NCBI GenBank assembly: GCA_963578105.1
Contig: CAUZBP010000014.1
Coordinates: 1 to 64,000, forward strand
DNA: 64,000 bases
DNA from: GCA-2718815 sp963578105
Lineage (GTDB): Bacteria; Planctomycetota; Planctomycetia; Pirellulales; Pirellulaceae
Reading direction: 5' to 3'
Below, in pieces: positions 55,042-63,881 of this stretch; within the stretch, counting starts at the first letter, position 1, and each line of letters begins with the position of its first letter. Both the position numbers and the translations under genes were made by a program. Below the pieces are notes generated by a model. It saw only the letters and a list, made by a program, of their open reading frames with translations. It made no database searches and was not told the DNA's origin.

Positions 55042-56637
55042 ATGCTATCGGTTAAGGCGACGATAACGATTTTCGCAGCGGCGTGGTCAGCGCTCATTGT
55101 CTCGTTGATCTACACGCCCCTCGTACGTCGCTACGCAATCAAGAGAGGATTTGTTGATCAGCCGGATGGCCGTCGCAAAATCCACACCAACTCAGTCGCC
55201 TTGGGGGGTGGCTACGTCATTCTGGTGTCCACGCTCGTAGGTGTCGCCAGCACCTCCTGCTCAGCTTGGTATTTCTTTCCCGGGCAAACTGTGTCCGCCA
55301 TTCCCAACGCAGGATCGCTCGCCGGGCTTGCACTGGCAGCGATTGTTCTCTGCTTGGCTGGACTGGTGGACGACCGATCTGGCATGCGGGGCGGTGTGAA
55401 ATTGCTCTGGCAAATCGCCGCAGCTTCGCTGGTGATCTTTGTTGGTGATGGGCTGTCCATTGGACGCATGGATATCTTCGGTTTCACTATCGAATTTGGC
55501 CTGGTGGGCGTTCTTTTCACGTTCCTGTGGCTACTGGGCGCCGTGAACTCCGTCAATCTGATCGACGGAATTGATGGACTGGCCAGCACGATTGGTTTGA
55601 TCTGTAGCATGACGTTGGGCGTAATGGCGATCATGACAAATCACCTCGTTGATGCGGTCATTGCGTTTTCCCTGGCCGGTGCCCTGCTCGGCTTTCTGCG
55701 TTTCAATTTTTCGCCAGCCTCCATTTATCTTGGCGATGCCGGAAGTATGCTGATCGGTCTCGTTCTGGGAACGATCGCCCTGCGGTGCAGCATTAAGGAA
55801 GCCGCCACGATTGCGCTGGCGGGCCCACTGGCTATCATGGCGATTCCCATGTTTGATTCAGTGGCAGCCATTCTGCGACGAAAGCTCACTGGACGCAGCC
55901 TTTATACTACTGATCGCGGACACATCCATCACCGACTTCTCACTCGCGGCCTGACCCATGCGAAGGCGGTCGTCTTGATCGGTGCGTTGTGCAGCCTTAC
56001 AGCCTGCGGTTCCTTGGCGAGCATTTACTTCCAGAATGAAATGATGGGTATTTTGATCGTCGTGGCAGTCCTGGTGTTGATGGTATCGGCACGGATGTTC
56101 GGGCATGTCGAACTCCTGTTGCTTAACAACCAACTTATGGGCTTCGGCCGGTCGGTTTGGACCTACGCCACCAACCGTGAACTGGACGCAGTCCATGGAA
56201 GTGTTCAGCTACAGGGTTCCAAAGAATGGGAGCAACTCTGGGAGGCAATTGTCGATTCCACAGACCGTTTTCAGTTGACTCGTATTCGGCTGAATCTCTT
56301 CCTACCTCGTCTTCATGAAGATTTCTACGCCGCTTGGACACGAAAATCGCGAGCTGCCAGCGATCGACAATGGCACACGTCATTGCCGTTAGTGATTGAT
56401 GGAGAAACCGTTGGCCGACTCGAGGTCAGTGGCGCCCACGAAGCCGAGGAATCGGCGGCAGACATCATTAGCCATTACCTTGAATTTCTCGATCCACTTG
56501 AACAGCATTTGCGAATGCTCTTAAAGGACAGTCATGAGTCAAAGCCTGTGGAAGTTTGCGACTCTGATCTGCAGCATTCTCTGGACGATCTTAAAAGTCC
56601 GACCGATGTAGTACCTGTGGACACGTCTCACAAGTGA
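55042..56637 (+). CDS. WecA-like undecaprenyl-phosphate glycosyl-1-phosphate transferase
   Basis: The 531-residue protein has about ten or eleven membrane helices in its first ~350 residues. Polyprenyl-phosphate HexNAc-1-P transferase motifs are DQPDGRRKIHTNSVALGGG, GLVDDRSGMRGGVKL (Mg-binding Asp pair), VNSVNLIDGIDGLAST, SIYLGDAGSMLIG and TTDRGHIHHRLL. It starts repeat-unit synthesis by moving a sugar-1-phosphate to undecaprenyl phosphate. The C-terminal ~170 residues form a cytosolic extension absent from standard WecA; its role is unknown. It heads the plus-strand group of glycosyltransferase genes. Confidence 0.92.
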   Translation: MLSVKATITIFAAAWSALIVSLIYTPLVRRYAIKRGFVDQPDGRRKIHTNSVALGGGYVILVSTLVGVASTSCSAWYFFPGQTVSAIPNAGSLAGLALAAIVLCLAGLVDDRSGMRGGVKLLWQIAAASLVIFVGDGLSIGRMDIFGFTIEFGLVGVLFTFLWLLGAVNSVNLIDGIDGLASTIGLICSMTLGVMAIMTNHLVDAVIAFSLAGALLGFLRFNFSPASIYLGDAGSMLIGLVLGTIALRCSIKEAATIALAGPLAIMAIPMFDSVAAILRRKLTGRSLYTTDRGHIHHRLLTRGLTHAKAVVLIGALCSLTACGSLASIYFQNEMMGILIVVAVLVLMVSARMFGHVELLLLNNQLMGFGRSVWTYATNRELDAVHGSVQLQGSKEWEQLWEAIVDSTDRFQLTRIRLNLFLPRLHEDFYAAWTRKSRAASDRQWHTSLPLVIDGETVGRLEVSGAHEAEESAADIISHYLEFLDPLEQHLRMLLKDSHESKPVEVCDSDLQHSLDDLKSPTDVVPVDTSHK

Positions 56638-56822
56638 ACTACAGCCAGGTTCCCGCAAGCCCCTCTCAACGGCGCAGCGGTCGTGGTTCAAGCCAAGGCG
56701 TGGTACGAGGATTCAACGAATCACCATACGCGAGCTGCCATTTTTATCTTCACCACCGCAACATGGATTTGAACCGGCAGGTTGTGGCAGCGCATTTCAG
56801 ATGCCCTCAGGCAGTTTTCTGA

Positions 56823-58013
56823 ATGAAAATCATCACGATCATTAGCTCCGCCCGCCTCTACGAAGACCGAGTACGTTCCATTTGCGGACTCGATCAAAAC
56901 GTGACAACCAGTCTGATCCTCACCAAGGAAATCCCAGACTGGGACCTTCCTCTGCAAAACACTCGGTTCATCACTCCGGATCGCCCCAAACATGGCCTCT
57001 GGTTTTGGTTGTGGGCAGCTCGCACCGCTAAGAGGGAAATGTCGCAAGACGGTCCGGAAGGGGATTGGATCGTCATCGAACACCTCATGGCAGTCTCTGT
57101 AGTCTTCTTGCGACTGCTTTACCGCAGCCGTTGTACCCACCTCACGTTCTTGGCGTCCTGTATTTTCACCTACCTCTGGGAAAGGGGCTGGGACCGTGAC
57201 CAGTATGCGCGACCTTTGCACCTCAAGCAAAAGTTGATGTACTACCGGTTCTTCGGGATGAACTGCCTCGTGTTACGCTTGGGACTCTATTTTTCAAACG
57301 GTGTGATTGCTAACTCACCTTTTACCCTGGAAGAGGTGCGCCGGTTCACACAAATTCGAAAAGTCTATCTCTGGCCCAACGCGGTACATTCACCATCACA
57401 AGAGTTGACATGCAACCCACCTAGAACCGCACCCGCCACAACCACACCCGTCCCCGAAGTCATCCTGCCCTGCAATATGCAACCGGCAAAAGGCGTCGCA
57501 TTGGCATTGGAGCTTTTTCAGCGCCTATCGGACCAACAACATCAATGCCGTTTACTTCTGCTTGGAACGGCCCTCCCTCGAGACAAATCCTGGTTTCAGC
57601 AACTGCTGGAAAAATATGCCGGACAATCGAATATCGAATTTGTGGGGCGTGTTCCTTTCCAGGAGATGCAGCACCACTATCGACAAGCAAAGATGGTCAT
57701 TCTGCCGACCTTCTACGAGGGTTCACCGAGAGTCATTTATGAGGCGGCCCTCTACGGGTGCCCCATCGTCGCCTCCGATTTACCTGGAATCCGCATCATT
57801 GACCCCGGGGAGGACTTTATCGGATTCTTTCCTGCCGGTGATCTTGAATCATTCCATGTTCAAGTCACAAAACTTCTCGAAGATGACGAGCTTCGAAAGC
57901 GCCGCAGCCAAAAAGGAAAGCAGATCATTCAAGACCAATTCAGCCCGGAAAGAGGAAGCGAACGTCTTTGGTCTATACTTTCTGAAGTCGCCTCGGGTGA
58001 GAAGATTCAGTAG
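56823..58013 (+). CDS. glycosyltransferase family 4
   Basis: The 396-residue GT-B enzyme has an N-domain with KIITIISSARLYEDRVRSI and WIVIEHLMAVSVVFLR. The C-domain has LLLLGTALPRDKSW, NIEFVGRVPFQEMQHHYRQAKMVILP and TFYEGSPRVIYEAALYGCPIVASDLPG. The E-x7-E motif is in YEGSPRVIYEAAL. It likely adds a sugar in the repeat unit. It lies 185 bp after the WecA-like gene. Confidence 0.9.
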   Translation: MKIITIISSARLYEDRVRSICGLDQNVTTSLILTKEIPDWDLPLQNTRFITPDRPKHGLWFWLWAARTAKREMSQDGPEGDWIVIEHLMAVSVVFLRLLYRSRCTHLTFLASCIFTYLWERGWDRDQYARPLHLKQKLMYYRFFGMNCLVLRLGLYFSNGVIANSPFTLEEVRRFTQIRKVYLWPNAVHSPSQELTCNPPRTAPATTTPVPEVILPCNMQPAKGVALALELFQRLSDQQHQCRLLLLGTALPRDKSWFQQLLEKYAGQSNIEFVGRVPFQEMQHHYRQAKMVILPTFYEGSPRVIYEAALYGCPIVASDLPGIRIIDPGEDFIGFFPAGDLESFHVQVTKLLEDDELRKRRSQKGKQIIQDQFSPERGSERLWSILSEVASGEKIQ

Positions 58014-58058
58014 TTCCATGACTTGTTTTATTCGAACAGCGCAAAACGTGTGGTCATC

Positions 58059-59216
58059 ATGAAGATACTCGTCAACGCCACCACGCAGGTCAAAGGAGGA
58101 GGCATTCAAAACGCGACCTCTTTTCTGACCGAGGCGCTCCTCGATGATTCAGACCACTGTTGGGAAATTGTGGTCTCGCAAGCAGTTGCCGACCAACTCG
58201 AAACTCGTTTTCCAGGAATCACTCAACGGGCCAACGTGTTTGAATGTTCGCCGGCCCAGCATCGACCGAGCCGACGGCGTCTGAAGGAATTGGAAAAACA
58301 GTTGTCTCCCGACTGTGTTTTCACATTCAATGGCCCGGCCTACGTGCGGTTCCAAGTACCCCATTTACTGGGTTTTGCTACACCATGGGTCACTCATGCC
58401 AGCCCATTGGCTTACCGTGCGTTGTCTTCCAGCCTGGAACGGATCAAGATGATCGCTATGACATCTTATCAGGCATATTGGTTTCGGTTCGCCAATGCCT
58501 GGGTGACGGAAACGAATGTCTCCAAGGCCGGATTGGCAAAACGTTTAAAGATCGACGCCAACAAGGTGGGTGTAGTTTCCAATAGCTGCAATCAAGGCTA
58601 TCTTGAAAGAATTGGTAAGCGACCGTTTCCCCGGCCAGACCAAACCGTTCGCTTACTCACATTTGCGGCGGCTTACCCCCAGAAACGCCTGGAAATGATC
58701 CCGTACGTCGCTGACGAACTGCGTCGTCTCAATCCTCATCTAAAATTTGAGTTTGTCATCACCCTTCCAGAAAAACACATGACCTGCCGACGCGTCTTTA
58801 CCATAGCCAAAAACCTGGAAGTCTCGCAGTTCATCCGTAACCAGGGTCCCGTCCCATTTGCGGAAGGACCCGGACTCTACGAACAGTGCCACGTGACGTT
58901 CTTACCGACCCTTCTGGAAACTTTTAGTGCCACCTATCCGGAGTCCATGGCGATGGGGTTGCCGATTGTCACGTCCGACCTTGATTTTACACGTGATGTC
59001 TGTCGAGACGCAGCGGTGTATTTCCAGGCCGACCATGCGGTGGCAGCGGCAGGAGAGATCAACCGCCTCCTCAGGGATGAAACGCTTTGGAATGATTTGA
59101 TTGAAAATGGTCATCGACGACTCCAAGATTTCCCGACTCCACAGGAAAAGTACAAACAATACATCAGCCTGATGGACAACTTACTGCAGTCGCAGCCGGT
59201 TGGAGGCCGTTCATGA
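58059..59216 (+). CDS. glycosyltransferase family 4
   Basis: The gene encodes 385 residues from ATG 58059. It opens KILVNATTQVKGGGIQNAT, with the Gly loop of GT-B enzymes. The C-domain has VRLLTFAAAYPQKRLEMIPYVADEL, FVITLPEKHM and LYEQCHVTFLPTLLETFSATYPESMAMGLPIVTSDLDF, where ETFSATYPESM carries the acceptor/donor Glu pair. It starts 45 bp after the previous glycosyltransferase and overlaps the next kinase gene by 4 bp, so the genes form one operon. Confidence 0.9.
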   Translation: MKILVNATTQVKGGGIQNATSFLTEALLDDSDHCWEIVVSQAVADQLETRFPGITQRANVFECSPAQHRPSRRRLKELEKQLSPDCVFTFNGPAYVRFQVPHLLGFATPWVTHASPLAYRALSSSLERIKMIAMTSYQAYWFRFANAWVTETNVSKAGLAKRLKIDANKVGVVSNSCNQGYLERIGKRPFPRPDQTVRLLTFAAAYPQKRLEMIPYVADELRRLNPHLKFEFVITLPEKHMTCRRVFTIAKNLEVSQFIRNQGPVPFAEGPGLYEQCHVTFLPTLLETFSATYPESMAMGLPIVTSDLDFTRDVCRDAAVYFQADHAVAAAGEINRLLRDETLWNDLIENGHRRLQDFPTPQEKYKQYISLMDNLLQSQPVGGRS

Positions 59217-60187
59217 TCATCTCCCAAACTCCTTTTCGAGTCAGTTTTTCCGGTGGAGGCACCGATCTCCCCGCCTACTATCGTCAAGGGCATGGTGCTG
59301 TCCTGAGTGTGACGATCAAGAGTCACATGTATGTGACCGTGCACCAGCGATTTGAGCCGACGTTTCGGATCGCCTACTCGAAAATCGAATTGGCCGAAAA
59401 CCTTGAGGAGTTAGAACACAGCCTGGTCCGAGAAGCTTTGCGGAAAACCTCTGTTCAAGACCCGCTGGAGGTAACGACCATTGCTGACGTACCTGCAGGC
59501 ACCGGCATGAGTTCATCGAGTGCACTGACAGTCGGACTACTAAACGCTCTTCATGCCCAGCAGGGTAGAATCCCTGATCGAGAACAATTGGCCAAGGAGG
59601 CATGCGAAATTGAAATCGACCTTCTGGGACATCCGATTGGAAAACAAGATCAGTACGCCGCAGCCTATGGTGGATTGAACTACATTCGTTTTAATTCTGA
59701 CGAATCCGTCGATGTCTGTCCCGTGCCCATCACCAGCGAAACTCAAGAAGAGTTACAAAGCCGGTTACTCTTGTTTTTTACGGAACAAAAAAGAGACGCC
59801 AATCAAATCCTCCGGCAGCAGGCCACCAATGTCTCGTCAAGGTTTGACATCCTGACGGAAATGAGAGATCTTGCCGAAACCATGCGTCACGCTCTTACTG
59901 GTTCACCGGATCTCGACGAATTCGCACGTTGCCTGGATCACGGATGGGAACTCAAACGATCCCTGGGTGGGGAAATTACCAATGAAAAGATCGATTCCTG
60001 GTACGCTGTAGCCAAACAAGCTGGAGCCCAGGGTGGGAAACTATTGGGAGCAGGCGGAGGCGGCTTCCTCTTGATCATGGCTGCTCCCGGGTGTCATGAC
60101 AAAATCAGATCGTCGCTGGGTAGCCCACGAGAGATTCCCTTTCAAATCGATCCGTTCGGCAGCCGGATTGTTTTCATTAGTCGGTAG
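59213..60187 (+). CDS. hddA: GHMP kinase, D-glycero-D-manno-heptose 7-phosphate kinase-like (HddA)
   Basis: The 324-residue GHMP-family kinase begins QTPFRVSFSGGGTDLPAYY, which matches HddA and fucokinase-like enzymes. The ATP-binding loop is PAGTGMSSSSALTVGLLNAL; HPIGKQDQYAAAYGGLNYIRF and GAQGGKLLGAGGGGFLL complete the family pattern. HddA makes D-glycero-alpha-D-manno-heptose 1,7-bisphosphate in the GDP-heptose route. The next gene carries the following two steps. The isomerase GmhA is not in the window, so heptose 7-phosphate must come from elsewhere. Confidence 0.88.
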   Translation: MIISQTPFRVSFSGGGTDLPAYYRQGHGAVLSVTIKSHMYVTVHQRFEPTFRIAYSKIELAENLEELEHSLVREALRKTSVQDPLEVTTIADVPAGTGMSSSSALTVGLLNALHAQQGRIPDREQLAKEACEIEIDLLGHPIGKQDQYAAAYGGLNYIRFNSDESVDVCPVPITSETQEELQSRLLLFFTEQKRDANQILRQQATNVSSRFDILTEMRDLAETMRHALTGSPDLDEFARCLDHGWELKRSLGGEITNEKIDSWYAVAKQAGAQGGKLLGAGGGGFLLIMAAPGCHDKIRSSLGSPREIPFQIDPFGSRIVFISR

Positions 60188-60237
60188 CTGATAAATATTT
60201 TTCTTTGGCTTTCCCCTCTGATCCGATTGGCGGGCCT

Positions 60238-61539
60238 ATGAGCATTGAATCTCCCACTCCTCGAGGCCTGATCCTGGCAGCTGGACTCGGAACGCGCTTA
60301 AGACCACTCACAGATACGATACCGAAGTGCCTGTTGCCGATTGCCGGCCAACCGCTTCTGGACTTGTGGATCGATACAGTGGCCAGGGCAGGCATCCGCA
60401 ACCTGCTGATCAACACGCACGCTCACGCCCAACAAGTTCGCTCGTACATCCAGGCCGTGAACCAACGAGGCGGCATCTGTCTGACTGAAGCTCATGAACC
60501 ACACCTGTTGGGGTCCGCCGGAACCCTGCGCGCCAACGACAGCTTCGCCGATCATGCAAAAGAAGTGGTCATCATCTACGCCGACAACCTGTCCAGCGTA
60601 TCTCTCACCGACATGCTCGCGTTTCATCGATCCCACACTGATTCCGTCACCATACTGTTGTTCCATGCAGATGACCCGTCTGGCTGCGGAATTGTCGAAA
60701 TGGACAAAGACGACCGAATTGTTTCTTTCGTTGAAAAGCCTGTCACACCTCGCAGCGATCTGGCCAACGCCGGAGTCTACATCATTGACAGTCCGGCTTA
60801 CCGGCAAATAGCCCAGATGAATGCCCATGACATCGGATCAGACATTTTACCTCAATGGGTAGGCAAGATGCGCGGTTGGGAAATGGAAGGGATTCATCTG
60901 GATATTGGAACCCATGCAGCCTATGAAACTGCTCAAGTTCTCGGTCACGACCTGCTGTTAGAACGTGGCTATGATGATCAGGGACGAAGGCCGGCCGTCT
61001 TTTTTGATCGTGATGGTACCCTGATCAAATCCGTTCACTACCTATCGCGCCCTGACCAAGTCCGGATCCTGCCGGGAGCGGCGACTGCTGTGTCCCGCCT
61101 AAGGCAAGCCGGTTATGTATGCGTGGTAGTCACGAATCAATCTGCTGTCGGACGGGGGATGATCAGCGAAAAGGAGTTATCCAAGATTCATCAAGTGATG
61201 TGCGACCAGTTTGCGCAGGAGGAAGCTGTATTCGACGGAATCTACCACTGTCCGGTCGTGCCCTCGGGGTCGGACAGGACGATCATCGAAAACATTCACC
61301 GCAAACCAGGACCGGGAATGCTTCAACAAGCAGCAAAAGAACTTCGACTCGACCTCTCCCGTTCCTGGATGGTGGGTGACATGATCAGTGATACGTTGGC
61401 CGGCGAGAATGCGCATTGTCAGGGATCGATTCTCGTCAGTACGGGAAAAGACCGGGCAAGTGAAGAAGAGCCCTTAGCGGCCCGATTTCATCAGGTCCCG
61501 GACGTCCTGACAGCGGCTCAGTTGGTGCTTGGAAATTGA
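60238..61539 (+). CDS. fused nucleotidyltransferase (HddC-like) and HAD phosphatase (GmhB-like)
   Basis: The gene encodes 433 residues from ATG 60238. Residues about 9-240 are a nucleotidyltransferase: GLILAAGLGTRLRPLTDTIPKCLLP, then IIYADNLSSVSLTDML and GIHLDIGTHAAYE. Residues about 250-425 are a HAD-IIIA phosphatase: FFDRDGTLIKSVHYLSRPD, VVVTNQSAVGRGMISEKEL, RKPGPGML and MVGDMISDTLAGENA. After HddA, GmhB removes the C7 phosphate and HddC forms GDP-heptose, so the fusion supplies both steps. GmhB's zinc-ligand set appears incomplete (CPVVPSGSDR; no C-x-C before RKPGPG), so the HAD part may use a different loop. Confidence 0.88.
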   Translation: MSIESPTPRGLILAAGLGTRLRPLTDTIPKCLLPIAGQPLLDLWIDTVARAGIRNLLINTHAHAQQVRSYIQAVNQRGGICLTEAHEPHLLGSAGTLRANDSFADHAKEVVIIYADNLSSVSLTDMLAFHRSHTDSVTILLFHADDPSGCGIVEMDKDDRIVSFVEKPVTPRSDLANAGVYIIDSPAYRQIAQMNAHDIGSDILPQWVGKMRGWEMEGIHLDIGTHAAYETAQVLGHDLLLERGYDDQGRRPAVFFDRDGTLIKSVHYLSRPDQVRILPGAATAVSRLRQAGYVCVVVTNQSAVGRGMISEKELSKIHQVMCDQFAQEEAVFDGIYHCPVVPSGSDRTIIENIHRKPGPGMLQQAAKELRLDLSRSWMVGDMISDTLAGENAHCQGSILVSTGKDRASEEEPLAARFHQVPDVLTAAQLVLGN

Positions 61540-61990
61540 GACAGAATCGAACAGGCTGGTTCACCCATATGGTGTTCGACCCTGCGTATCATCGGCGGAA
61601 GTTCTTGCTCGCCAGCGGACTTCTCACGGACTCCACCCGGTCCTTTCAGCCCGGCGCCCAATTCTTCCAGCCGTAGGGCTTAGACACACAAGGCGCCAGT
61701 TTCCTGGCAAATCCTTAGACCCCCAAAGGGTATATTTTATTGACTTTACGACGAATAGAAGTACATTAAGAAGAAGGATTATAAATGTTCTGGGTTCGGA
61801 CCGCAGCAATGGGAGCGTAGTGGCGGGCGGCCTGTTCCCTCGTTTTCGGTGTTCGTTTCGCATTTTTTCCATCCTTCGAGTGTACGACGGGCATCCTTTT
61901 TTCTCACGTCATCTCTCGTACGCAAAAGACTGTTTCTTTTCACAGAAACGGGTGCACGAATCCCATCACTTCCTACTGAGTCTGACCTAG
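61540..61990 (+). other. promoter-bearing leader region of the carbamoyltransferase operon
   Basis: About 450 bp carry the promoter at 61740-61767. A tiny frame with an AAGGA ribosome site and ATG at 61785 (11 residues, stop at 61818-61820) lies in the leader and could be a leader peptide, but it is weakly supported. The larger overlapping ORFs are not protein-like. The carbamoyltransferase ATG at 61991 has no clear ribosome site. Confidence 0.4.
61740..61767 (+). promoter_or_regulatory. sigma-70-like promoter for carbamoyltransferase operon
   Basis: TTGACT at 61740-61745 and TACATT at 61762-61767 are separated by 16 bp in an AT-rich stretch. The carbamoyltransferase ATG is about 220 nt downstream. 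Confidence 0.45.
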
Positions 61991-63832
61991 ATGACAGCCA
62001 TCTTGGGCATTTCGGCGTTTTACCACGACTCGGCCGCAGCACTGGTCGTCGACGGGGAAACCGTAGCTGCAGCGCAGGAAGAACGGTTTACACGGAAAAA
62101 ACATGATTCACGGATGCCCATCAGTGCTATCGAATACTGTTTGGAGTCCAGTGGAATCGAGGTGGAAGATTTGGATTTTGTGGGTTTTTACGACAAGCCC
62201 TTGACAAAATTTGAACGCCTGCTGGAAACCTATCTCGCTTACGTACCCCGGGGATATCGATCATTCCGACAGGGCATGCCCCTGTGGTTGAAACAAAAAT
62301 TGTTTCTCCCGCGGGAAATGAAAAATGGCCTGCAAGGCAAGTACGGGGGTCGATTTATTTTCACCGATCATCATGAATCACATGCAGCTAGTGCTTTCTT
62401 TCCATCACCATTTGACGAAGCTGCCATCCTGACACTTGACGGTGTGGGAGAATGGTCGACGACGTGTTGTGGAACTGGCAGGGGCAATACCATCCAGTTG
62501 ACCCACGAACTTCAGTTTCCTCACTCCTTGGGCCTGTTGTATTCGGCCTTCACCTACTACACGGGATTTCGCGTCAACAGTGGTGAGTATAAAGTCATGG
62601 GTCTGGCTCCTTACGGCGAGCCGGTCTACCAGGACTTGATTCAGGAAAAAGTGCTTGATCTGAAAGAAGATGGCTCATTTCACATGGACATGAGTTACTT
62701 CAACTACTGTCAAGGTCTGACGATGACTTCACAAAAGTTTCATCGTCTTTTCGGTGGAGCTCCCCGCAAGCCGGAGTCTCAGGTAACGCAGCGCGAGATG
62801 GATCTGGCAGCGTCCGTCCAGGCGGTGACCGAAGAAATCATGCTACGCACCGCCCGACATGTACGTACAACAACGGGTCTTTCTAATCTCGTGCTTGCTG
62901 GTGGTGTGGCTCTCAATTGCGTGGGAAACGGACGAATTCTGCGAGAAGCCGGATTTGATGAAATTTGGATCCAGCCCGCGGCAGGAGACGCGGGAGGCGC
63001 TTTGGGCGTGGCTTTGTTCATCTGGTATCAGTTGCTGGAAAACAAACGCAATCCTCAAGGAAAAGACATGCAGCGAGGCTCGTTTCTAGGTCCAAGTTTT
63101 TCAGACGCGGAGATTGCCAAACGGTTCGACCAACAAGCTGCCTCCTATGAAACCTGTAAGTCGGATGACGAGTTGGCCCACAAGATAGCCGACTTGATCG
63201 CCCAAGACAAAGTCGTGGGCTGGTTCCAAGGGGCAATGGAGTTTGGCCCGAGGGCACTTGGTGGACGTAGTATCCTCGGTGACGCGCGTAGCGAAAAAAT
63301 GCAATCGGTGATGAACTTGAAAATCAAGTTTCGCGAATCATTTCGTCCCTTCGCCCCGATTGTCTTGCGCGAACACGTTCACGAATACTTTCAAATGTCG
63401 CCAGACACAGAGAGTCCCTACATGTTGCTGGTGGCACCCGTGCAGGAGCAGATTCGAACAGATTTGAACCAAGACTATGAAAATGCCTTCGGGATCGATA
63501 AATTGAATTACCGCCGCTCCTCGATCCCGGCAGTGACCCACGTAGACTACTCTGCGCGTGTGCAAACCGTCGATCAACAAAGACACCCTCTGCTTTATCA
63601 ACTGATGAAATCCTTCTATGATAAAACGGGTTGTCCAGTCATGATCAACACCAGCTTTAACATCCGTAGTGAACCCATTGTGTGCACCCCCGAAGACGCC
63701 TACCGCTGTTTCCAGATGACCGACATGGACGTGCTGGTTGTGGGACATCACGTTCTCGAAAAAGAACAACAAGTCAACCAACTGAGTGAAAAAGAACGCC
63801 AAGAGCACTTGGCACAATTCCAACTTGATTAA
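61991..63832 (+). CDS. carbamoyltransferase (NodU/TobZ family)
   Basis: The 613-residue enzyme begins ILGISAFYHDSAAALVVDGE, with AAQEERFTRKKHD and HHESHAASAFFPSPFDEAA. LTLDGVGEWSTTCCG, VNSGEYKVMGLAPYGEP, VLAGGVALNCVGNGRIL and the C-domain GAMEFGPRALGGRSILGDAR follow. The end, NTSFNIRSEPIVCTPEDAYRCF, matches the family. Compared with the copy at 50984, one metal-motif residue differs (HHESHAAS versus HHLAHAAS), but both His positions are kept. It is followed at once by an SxtJ-like gene, the arrangement I know from planctomycete carbamoyltransferase operons. Confidence 0.93.
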   Translation: MTAILGISAFYHDSAAALVVDGETVAAAQEERFTRKKHDSRMPISAIEYCLESSGIEVEDLDFVGFYDKPLTKFERLLETYLAYVPRGYRSFRQGMPLWLKQKLFLPREMKNGLQGKYGGRFIFTDHHESHAASAFFPSPFDEAAILTLDGVGEWSTTCCGTGRGNTIQLTHELQFPHSLGLLYSAFTYYTGFRVNSGEYKVMGLAPYGEPVYQDLIQEKVLDLKEDGSFHMDMSYFNYCQGLTMTSQKFHRLFGGAPRKPESQVTQREMDLAASVQAVTEEIMLRTARHVRTTTGLSNLVLAGGVALNCVGNGRILREAGFDEIWIQPAAGDAGGALGVALFIWYQLLENKRNPQGKDMQRGSFLGPSFSDAEIAKRFDQQAASYETCKSDDELAHKIADLIAQDKVVGWFQGAMEFGPRALGGRSILGDARSEKMQSVMNLKIKFRESFRPFAPIVLREHVHEYFQMSPDTESPYMLLVAPVQEQIRTDLNQDYENAFGIDKLNYRRSSIPAVTHVDYSARVQTVDQQRHPLLYQLMKSFYDKTGCPVMINTSFNIRSEPIVCTPEDAYRCFQMTDMDVLVVGHHVLEKEQQVNQLSEKERQEHLAQFQLD

Positions 63833-63881
63833 TCCTTGACTGGCGTCCGCGGAGGACGCCTCAACCGAAGGTGCAATCGCC

